Assembly: GCA_021820805.1 (NCBI GenBank)
Contig: JAKADF010000036.1
Location: 1 to 12,848 of the forward strand
Source: Bacillota bacterium
Lineage (GTDB): Bacteria > Bacillota > Bacilli > Alicyclobacillales > Alicyclobacillaceae
Direction of reading: 5' to 3'
DNA length: 12,848 nt
Shown here piece after piece: positions 1-5,159 of this stretch. The translations under genes were made by a program, and so were the position numbers. The notes beneath the pieces were generated by a model. It saw nothing but the letters and a program-made list of their open reading frames with translations, had not been told where the DNA came from and did no database searches. The stretch's first letter is position 1. Each line of letters starts with the position of its first letter.

Positions 1-490
1 TTGCCTCATGAAAATCACCTTCGGAACTTGCACCATCGCCGAAAAATGCCAGTGAAACTTGGTCTACTTTCTGTAATTTTGCAGCCCATGCTGCGCCTGC
101 TGCATGGGGCAGCTGAGTTGCTATCGGCACAGCCATCGGGAATGCATTTACTTTTTCTGGTATAACGCATCCTTCAACTCTTCCATTCCAGTACAGTAAA
201 ATATTTTCCATCGGCACACCGTGTTGCATCATGGCTCCGTAATCCCTGTAAGTCGGAAATACAAAATCTTGCTCGCGCAAAGCCATTGTAGCCGCAACTT
301 GGCACGCTTCCTGACCCTCAAGCGGCGGATAGGTTCCTATTCTGCCCTGCCTTTGCAAACTTACAGCCCGCCTGTCAAACTGACGCAACTGAACCATGCT
401 TTTATACAACGCAATGAGCGTCTTATCCGGAATATCATCCGGTTTGTCACCAAGTGATACGACGAGTTCTTCGTCAACAACTGGTTCCAT
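1..490 (-). CDS. pdhA: Pyruvate dehydrogenase-type E1 component, alpha subunit (N-terminal part, cut by window edge)
   Basis: The 163 visible codons encode the N-terminal portion of a thiamine-diphosphate-dependent 2-oxoacid dehydrogenase E1 alpha chain, which decarboxylates pyruvate or a related 2-oxo acid and passes the acyl group to the lipoyl E2 subunit in the cytoplasm. Visible family marks are the RQFDRRAVSLQRQGRIGTY stretch (36-54), LEGQEA (57-62), the PTYRDYG segment (79-85) and the thiamine diphosphate/Mg motif start GDGASSEGDFHEA (151-163). The second half of that motif and the rest of the protein lie outside the window. The ATG at 490 is supported by a GGAGGG ribosome site at 504-499, eight bases upstream. 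These motifs fit PdhA better than branched-chain BkdA, but acetoin dehydrogenase alpha or another homologue is possible. The beta, E2 and E3 genes would be expected beyond the left edge. Confidence 0.85.
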   Translation of the reverse strand, partial: MEPVVDEELVVSLGDKPDDIPDKTLIALYKSMVQLRQFDRRAVSLQRQGRIGTYPPLEGQEACQVAATMALREQDFVFPTYRDYGAMMQHGVPMENILLYWNGRVEGCVIPEKVNAFPMAVPIATQLPHAAGAAWAAKLQKVDQVSLAFFGDGASSEGDFHEA

Positions 491-510
491 TCTAGGCGCC
501 CTCCAATCTA

Positions 511-524
511 ATATGAATTCATAT
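511..524. promoter_or_regulatory. 14-bp perfect palindrome just upstream of the pdhA ribosome site
   Basis: ATATGAATTCATAT reads identically on both strands. It sits six bases upstream of the pdhA Shine-Dalgarno sequence (504-499), inside the untranslated leader. It could be an operator or a transcription roadblock, or a chance AT-rich palindrome. No regulator gene in the window can be tied to it. Confidence 0.3.
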
Positions 525-581
525 GACTAAAAATTGTTTATTAGGATAAGACAACCATTACACATTTAAAATTTGACTAAT

Positions 582-629
582 GATGTAAGACAAGCATCAT
601 TTTCATTTAAAAATGAAAGGGCTTACATC
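582..629. promoter_or_regulatory. Nested inverted repeats in the pdhA upstream region
   Basis: Outer arms GATGTAAG (582-589) and CTTACATC (622-629) are exact inverted copies. They enclose a second exact pair, TTTCATTT (601-608) and AAATGAAA (611-618), separated by two bases. The element could be a double operator or a leader stem-loop for pdhA. A sequence related to the outer left arm, TAAGACAA, occurs twice (548-555 region and 586-593). On the minus strand no U-run follows, so this is not a normal intrinsic terminator. A further imperfect palindrome lies at 664-694 (TGTCC.AAAG / CTTT.GGACA). I could not pick a convincing sigma-A promoter for pdhA in 491-720. Confidence 0.4.
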
Positions 630-720
630 GAGTTGCATAAGAAAACAGTGCTGCGAACGGAGCTGTCCTAAAGAAAGTATATTACTTTTGGACAACCCCG
701 TACATGCTGTGACTCAATAT

Positions 721-2436
721 TTACTCTTCATAGCTAAACCAACCGCGGCCTGTCTGTTTTCCATAGCAGTATGCATCTTCCATGTACTTAAGCTGTACGG
801 CGGGCCGATACCTGTCTTCACCAAGCTCTGAAAACATTCCGTCGAGTGTTCTAAGGACGGCAGGTATCCCTAATTCGTCCATCCATTCAGCCGGACCAAG
901 CGGATAATTTGTCCCGAGTTTCATTGCCGCATCCACTTCTTCTGGAGAGGAAATCTTCTCATGAATCGCAAGTGCTGCTTCATTTAAAATCATAGATAAA
1001 ATCCGCATTTGCACTCCGCCAGCCCCGTCGCGAACACGAATCGGATTGAATCCAAAACTGCGAAGCACCTTTGCAAATGCATCACTGCCTTCTGTACACT
1101 GGCACTGATAAGGTATCGTCCACTCAACGGTCTGCTCACCCTGCAAAGGAAGCATAATACCAAACCCGCGAACTCGATTCGGGTTGCGAAGCCAACTCGC
1201 TTGCTTTGTTGCGGATGGTCCTGCAAGTGAAACAGCAATAATCGTGTCTTTGTGGACAGACCTTTCTATTGCCTGCAGGATTTTTCTTGATGAGTCTATA
1301 CTGCTCGCTAAACTTACAAATACAATGCCAGGTTTTACACGTCTTAAATATGCTTCTATTTCATCTGCGCGCCATTTAACAAGTACTTCATCCCACGCCC
1401 GCGGCGGAGACGAATATACAAGCCCACATTCCGTCGCATCAAGACCAAAACATGCTTCAGCCCGTTTCCATAGGGCATTCGCTAAAGGTGTATCTCCTAT
1501 CACCACAGCTTGTGCCGGCATATCTAATGGACTTAAATCTGAAAATGTATCGTTATCTAAGACTTGTTCAGTTTCTGCACCCTCAGCGTACTGGTAGAAT
1601 CCGCGCCCTGATTTACGTCCAAACCGTCCAGAGTCAACTAACCGTGACTGCAGAACAGACGGACGATAACGTGCTTCTTCGTGATAGGCATGGTATACAG
1701 CCTTTGTTACATCGAGGTTCACATCGATTCCAATAAGGTCCATCAGACGAAATGGCCCCATCCGAAAACCGGATCCCCGTTCAATCAGGGTATCTACCTC
1801 CTGAACAGTTGCGCTTCCTTCACTTACTATCCTGAGGGCTTCACCATAAAAGTTTCTAGCGACACGATTCACAATAAATCCGGGAGTATCAGCACATACT
1901 ACCGGCGTTTTCCCGAGGCTTTTCGCAAATGACGCCATGATATCCACAGTCGTTTTGCTCGTATCTTCCCCTTTAACAATCTCCACAAGCTTCATGACAG
2001 GAGCCGGATTGAAGAAGTGACAGCCAACAACTCTGTCTGGACGATTCACAGCAGATGCAATAACTGTGATCGACAGCGATGATGTATTCGATGCTAAAAT
2101 CGCCTCTGTTGAACAAATCTTTTCAAGAGACTGAAAAACTTCCCTCTTTAAAGCTATCTTTTCTGGTATAGCCTCTATTACAACATTCACTTCGGATAGC
2201 TCGTTTATATCTGAGACAATCCGCAAATTTTCGTAAATTTTGTCTGCTTGTTCCCTCTCAAGTTTTCCTTTTTCACAAAGACGGTTCAATCGCGAATTAA
2301 CATAGGCACGTGCACTATCACGCATAGCCTCTGAAACATCAAATAGAATAACTTGATAGCCTGCAAGCAAGCTCGTAAGACCAATGCCTGCGCCCATCGT
2401 ACCAGCGCCAACAACACCTACTATCCGAATATTCAT
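721..2436 (-). CDS. 3-hydroxyacyl-CoA dehydrogenase, two-module PaaH/PaaC type
   Basis: This cytoplasmic NAD-dependent enzyme of 571 residues oxidises 3-hydroxyacyl-CoA to 3-oxoacyl-CoA in beta-oxidation or phenylacetate-type pathways. Residues 5-35 form the Rossmann start with GAGTMG (10-15) and Asp33 as the likely NAD-ribose ligand. Ser119, His140 (GCHFFNP), Glu152 and Asn190 (GFIVN) match the spacing of the catalytic residues of classical hydroxyacyl-CoA dehydrogenases. The first C-terminal helical domain spans about 185-285. Residues about 305-571 repeat the whole fold in degenerate form: the second Rossmann part lacks GxGxxG, and the positions equivalent to His140 and Asn190 are Gly426 and Met477. 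This matches the known PaaH architecture (N, C, degenerate Rossmann, C). It is the last gene of the 4030-721 set, with 27 bases after the crotonase stop and GAGG at 2451-2448 as ribosome site. It is longer than E. coli PaaH (about 475 residues). The exact substrate is unknown. Confidence 0.9.
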   Translation of the reverse strand: MNIRIVGVVGAGTMGAGIGLTSLLAGYQVILFDVSEAMRDSARAYVNSRLNRLCEKGKLEREQADKIYENLRIVSDINELSEVNVVIEAIPEKIALKREVFQSLEKICSTEAILASNTSSLSITVIASAVNRPDRVVGCHFFNPAPVMKLVEIVKGEDTSKTTVDIMASFAKSLGKTPVVCADTPGFIVNRVARNFYGEALRIVSEGSATVQEVDTLIERGSGFRMGPFRLMDLIGIDVNLDVTKAVYHAYHEEARYRPSVLQSRLVDSGRFGRKSGRGFYQYAEGAETEQVLDNDTFSDLSPLDMPAQAVVIGDTPLANALWKRAEACFGLDATECGLVYSSPPRAWDEVLVKWRADEIEAYLRRVKPGIVFVSLASSIDSSRKILQAIERSVHKDTIIAVSLAGPSATKQASWLRNPNRVRGFGIMLPLQGEQTVEWTIPYQCQCTEGSDAFAKVLRSFGFNPIRVRDGAGGVQMRILSMILNEAALAIHEKISSPEEVDAAMKLGTNYPLGPAEWMDELGIPAVLRTLDGMFSELGEDRYRPAVQLKYMEDAYCYGKQTGRGWFSYEE

Positions 2437-2463
2437 CTTTATACCAACCTCGTCATACAGTCA

Positions 2464-3243
2464 TCACTGCCCACGATAGACAGGCTTCCGTTTTTCTAAA
2501 AATGCTTGTACGCCTTCTTTAAAATCGTTTGATGCACCAGCAATTCCCTGAAACTTTGCCTCACGCTCCAAGGCTTCTTCAAGACCAGCATTAAAGTTCT
2601 GATAAACAGCAGCTTTTGTAAGTCCATAGGAAAGCGTTGGACCTTCTGCTAGTTGTTTAGCAAAAGCAAACGTTTCATCCTGAAGCACTTCTTTGTCAAA
2701 CAATCGATTGATAACACCGTGTTCGTACAATGTTTCTGCTGTCAATACTTCAGAAGTAAAGGCCCATTCGAGCGCAAGGCCAACACCAACCAACCTCGAC
2801 AGGAAAAAGCTGCTTCCAGAGTCCGGGACAAGGCCAATCTTACTAAAGGCCAGTGTATACTTGGCACCTTTTGCGCTAAACCGCAAATCTGCCGCAAGGG
2901 CAAGACCGAACCCAGCGCCAGCAGCCGTGCCATTCACTGCTGCAATCACCGGAATTTTCAGGTTTTGCATTTTAGAAATAATAAGGTTGTAGCGCTCCCG
3001 CACGCTGTCGCTCAAACTAAAATTCTCAATTGAGCGTCTGTCATTTAGGTCCTGCCCAGCACAAAATGCTCTGCCTGAGCCAGTAATAATAAGCGCCCGA
3101 ACTGCCGCATCTCTTTCCACTTGCTTCAGAGCATCATACAATTCTTGCCCCATTTGGGCGTTGACAGCATTCATAGATTCTGGTCTTGACAGTGTAATTT
3201 TGCCTACTCCATCTACGACCGAATACTCAATTGCTTCATACAT
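2464..3243 (-). CDS. Enoyl-CoA hydratase/isomerase (crotonase family), PaaG-like
   Basis: This 259-residue crotonase-fold protein acts on CoA thioesters in the cytoplasm. It shows FCAGQDLNDR (60-69) and the oxyanion/CoA region AAVNGTAAGAGFGLALAAD (101-119), both very close to E. coli PaaG, the 1,2-epoxyphenylacetyl-CoA isomerase. The two glutamates of true enoyl-CoA hydratases are absent: the equivalent sites carry glycine in the GAGFG loop and Ser134 in FSKIG. Asp141 in the LVPD segment is kept, as in crotonase-type isomerases. An isomerase role is therefore more likely than simple hydration. The ATG at 3243 has GGAGG at 3258-3254, inside the end of the preceding EthD gene. Two bases separate it from that gene's stop, so coupled translation is likely. 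Without phenylacetyl-CoA epoxidase genes in view, a phenylacetate pathway cannot be asserted. Confidence 0.88.
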   Translation of the reverse strand: MYEAIEYSVVDGVGKITLSRPESMNAVNAQMGQELYDALKQVERDAAVRALIITGSGRAFCAGQDLNDRRSIENFSLSDSVRERYNLIISKMQNLKIPVIAAVNGTAAGAGFGLALAADLRFSAKGAKYTLAFSKIGLVPDSGSSFFLSRLVGVGLALEWAFTSEVLTAETLYEHGVINRLFDKEVLQDETFAFAKQLAEGPTLSYGLTKAAVYQNFNAGLEEALEREAKFQGIAGASNDFKEGVQAFLEKRKPVYRGQ

Positions 3244-3245
3244 AT

Positions 3246-3557
3246 TTAAAATTCCTCCGTATCCACGTCAGCCAGCATAATTTGCACAACGTCCTTAGCA
3301 AATGTCTGCAAATCTTTCCCTCCGGCCCGACCTTCAGGCGACTTCATTGATGTAAGCATAGACTCTCTACTTTCAAAATACATTTCAGCCATTAAAAACG
3401 GGTCAGGTTCCCCGCCCCTGACATCATACATCCGATGCAATTCAAGTTTTAACAAACCAGGCATCTTACGAATCAAAGGTAAATGAACGTTTTCATAATG
3501 ATCTAAAAATGAATCAACGTCGGTTGGACGCTTAAATAAAGCTATCATTTTAACCAT
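3246..3557 (-). CDS. EthD-family protein
   Basis: This is a 103-residue protein of the EthD/dimeric alpha-beta-barrel family. The N-terminus MVKMIALFKRPTDVDSFLDHY, followed by HLPLIRKMPGL, is typical. EthD proteins occur next to oxidative catabolic genes, and some relatives act as small isomerases, cyclases or accessory proteins of oxygenases, but no reaction can be deduced here. The reading frame stays open upstream to an ATG at 3644. I chose the ATG at 3557 because the EthD fold begins exactly there and because GAGGAGG (3570-3564) sits six bases before it. The longer version would add 29 unrelated residues and overlap the thioesterase gene. It lies between the thioesterase and the crotonase and probably works in the same CoA-thioester pathway. 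Confidence 0.8.
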   Translation of the reverse strand: MVKMIALFKRPTDVDSFLDHYENVHLPLIRKMPGLLKLELHRMYDVRGGEPDPFLMAEMYFESRESMLTSMKSPEGRAGGKDLQTFAKDVVQIMLADVDTEEF

Positions 3558-3566
3558 AAATGTCCT

Positions 3567-3622
3567 CCTCGCTTTCGCGGGCATAAACGATATGCACTGT
3601 ATATCATGCCCCTCGCTTTCGC
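3567..3622. repeat. 12-bp direct repeats flanking a hairpin in the thioesterase-EthD spacer
   Basis: CCTCGCTTTCGC occurs at 3567-3578 and again at 3611-3622. Between them the minus-strand RNA can fold GGGCAU...AUGCCC (3611-3606 with 3584-3579), with an inner GAUAU/AUAUC pair. The downstream repeat copy overlaps the strong Shine-Dalgarno sequence of the EthD gene. The structure could tune translation or mRNA stability within the operon, or it may be the trace of a small duplication. It fills most of the 65-base spacer. Confidence 0.5.
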
Positions 3623-4030
3623 TTAAGATTGAGAGAGCGGCCATACCTCAGGGAAACGTTCGTGCAAAGATTTACGCAAAACAATTCTCTGCTCAACTCT
3701 GCCCTCACCAAGCAATTGCTCTCCAGCCCATACCTGTACTTCACAATTAATAACATTATCCAATAGGCCAACACAAACAGCTTTTACTTCAATTTGCGTC
3801 CCAATAGGTGCTGGATATAAATGTCGTACTTGCACACCAGTTCCAATACCTTCTTCGTCCTCCTGCAGAAATGGAAGAATTACCTTTCTTGCGGCCCACT
3901 CCATGTGATAGACCATGGCTACAGTCCCGTATACGGGATGAACAACACGGCCATCGAAAGCAGGCTGCATTTGTGTTGTCACTACGTCAAAAACACTGGC
4001 CGCCACACCAATTGAGAGACCTCTTTTCAT
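3623..4030 (-). CDS. Hotdog-fold thioesterase, fluoroacetyl-CoA thioesterase (FlK)-like
   Basis: This 135-residue cytoplasmic hotdog protein presumably hydrolyses a short or unusual acyl-CoA. The MEWAARKVILPFL helix (43-55) and the GTGVQVRHLYPAPIG strand region (63-77) resemble FlK of Streptomyces cattleya. Thr36, Glu44 and His70 correspond, with a constant offset of six, to FlK's catalytic Thr42, Glu50 and His76. Many bacteria carry FlK-like thioesterases with no link to fluoroacetate, so the substrate should not be taken as fluoroacetyl-CoA. As the first gene of the operon it may remove dead-end or toxic CoA esters formed during catabolism. The ATG at 4030 has AGGTG at 4040-4036, five bases upstream. 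Its stop is 65 bases from the EthD start. Confidence 0.82.
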   Translation of the reverse strand: MKRGLSIGVAASVFDVVTTQMQPAFDGRVVHPVYGTVAMVYHMEWAARKVILPFLQEDEEGIGTGVQVRHLYPAPIGTQIEVKAVCVGLLDNVINCEVQVWAGEQLLGEGRVEQRIVLRKSLHERFPEVWPLSQS

Positions 4031-4251
4031 CGCGTCACCTCACATATGAAAATCGATTCATTAATACTCTGATTTCTTACCCTGTTTTTCTGGGGATGAA
4101 TATTAGCGGGCAGTCCTTTCCAATCCGTTCGTCCGTTTAATCGTTTAGCAGCCATCCTCATAAAGGTCATTTCGCGTCATCCGATAATGAGTCCTGCCAA
4201 AACTTTTCGGTTTATCGAATACCACTATAAAATCAACAGGTTAAATACCGA

Positions 4252-4278
4252 ATGATAGAAAGTGCCCCCAGATGGCAA
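4252..4278 (-). promoter_or_regulatory. Weak sigma-A-like promoter candidate for the thioesterase operon
   Basis: On the minus strand TTGCCA (4278-4273) and TATCAT (4257-4252) each match the sigma-A consensus at five of six bases, but their spacing is only 15 bases. It would give a leader of about 215 bases before the ATG at 4030. A small stem AAGTGCC/GGCAACTT (4260-4281) overlaps it. The rest of the gap 4031-4406 holds no gene I can support. Confidence 0.25.
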
Positions 4279-4298
4279 CTTGACAGCGGATCTTCCCC

Positions 4299-4316
4299 AA
4301 AGCAAGCGCTTGTTTT
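4299..4316. promoter_or_regulatory. cre-like palindrome (candidate CcpA site)
   Basis: AAAGCAAGC/GCTTGTTTT is an 18-bp palindrome with one mismatched pair, centred on AAGCGCTT. Against the Bacillus catabolite-responsive element consensus it deviates at one position on each side. It lies upstream of the -35 candidate of the thioesterase operon and 91 bases beyond the Sir2 stop codon. Carbon catabolite control of a catabolic operon would make sense, but other regulators bind similar sequences. Confidence 0.35.
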
Positions 4317-4406
4317 AATTAATTTGAGATTTATACCAAGTTTATAATATGTATTTTAGCGTAAGTATTAAAAAAATCATATGGAAAGGAGAAAAAATAT
4401 TCTGAT

Positions 4407-5159
4407 TTATTTAGTTAAACTTACTAGCTTATCCAATATATCGCCTGCATTCCCGCGAATAACTAAATCTGCAATATCGTCACATTCGGTAGGAGTGCGA
4501 TTGACAACAACAATTTTACTCTTTTCCTTTTGGATATAAGAAGGCAGACTTGCAACAGGTTCAACGGACATTGAAGAGCCAACAACAAGCAATAAATCAC
4601 ATTTTCGCACGGCCTGAAAAGCTTCAATATAGTAAAAAATAGGTTCTTCAAATAAAACGACTGCTGGTTTTAAGATTTGGTCGCACAAATCGCCTTTTAT
4701 GCCTATCCACGGACATCTTGGGAGGGGGTCTTTAAATGACCACAACGGGAAAGTGCCATGACCTTGCAGACAAACGGCTTGACGAAGATTGCCATGCATT
4801 TCGTAAACATGTGTGCTTCCTGCTTCTTGATGAAGGCCGTCCACATTTTGCGTAAATATCTCCATATATACGCCGGTTTGTTCAAGTTTTGCAAGCGCGC
4901 GATGCCCCGCATTTGGAACGGCCTCCCGAAATTCGTCTGTCATGAACGACTCTCGAAAAACCTGCCAGAAATATTCGGGTTGGTCAATAAATGTACTCCT
5001 GGCAAGAGAAGCAGCAAGTGCCTCATTTCGCCAACGTCCATTCTCTGACCGATAATCCGCAATCCCAGATTCTGTACTCATCCCGGCTCCGGAAATAACA
5101 ACCATATGTTTGGATGCCATGACCCATTCACGTAACTGCAGAATTCTGGAATCTATCAC
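4407..5159 (-). CDS. Sir2-family NAD-dependent protein deacylase (sirtuin)
   Basis: This 250-residue sirtuin removes acetyl or other acyl groups from protein lysines using NAD. It has GAGMSTESGIADYRS (24-38), TQNVDGLHQEAGS (103-115), catalytic His122 in MHGN, GSSMSVEP (194-201) and VVNRTP (218-223). The zinc region is atypical: Cys130, Cys149 and Cys159 are present, but the second cysteine of the first CxxC is Gly133, next to His134. The start is GTG at 5159, overlapping the TGA of the upstream acetyltransferase gene by four bases (GTGA). GGAG lies at 5171-5168, eight bases before it. This implies translational coupling and co-expression of eraser and writer. No clear terminator follows its stop. 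CobB or SrtN would be the familiar counterparts, but I give no symbol because orthology is not certain. Confidence 0.92.
   Translation of the reverse strand: MIDSRILQLREWVMASKHMVVISGAGMSTESGIADYRSENGRWRNEALAASLARSTFIDQPEYFWQVFRESFMTDEFREAVPNAGHRALAKLEQTGVYMEIFTQNVDGLHQEAGSTHVYEMHGNLRQAVCLQGHGTFPLWSFKDPLPRCPWIGIKGDLCDQILKPAVVLFEEPIFYYIEAFQAVRKCDLLLVVGSSMSVEPVASLPSYIQKEKSKIVVVNRTPTECDDIADLVIRGNAGDILDKLVSLTK

Noticed and set aside
1184..1597. A 137-codon open frame on the plus strand
   Set aside because: It is antisense to the clearly recognisable 3-hydroxyacyl-CoA dehydrogenase and carries no family motif.
3558..3644. N-terminal extension of the EthD protein starting at the ATG at 3644
   Set aside because: The added 29 residues have no family similarity, would overlap the thioesterase gene and lack a good ribosome site, whereas the ATG at 3557 has an excellent one.
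3623..4030. Naming the thioesterase a fluoroacetate-resistance enzyme
   Set aside because: The catalytic triad alone does not give substrate specificity, and nothing else in the window relates to organofluorine metabolism.
4383..4406. A plus-strand AAAGGAG sequence that looks like a ribosome site
   Set aside because: It points into the antisense of the sir2 gene end, with no usable start codon or coding frame after it.
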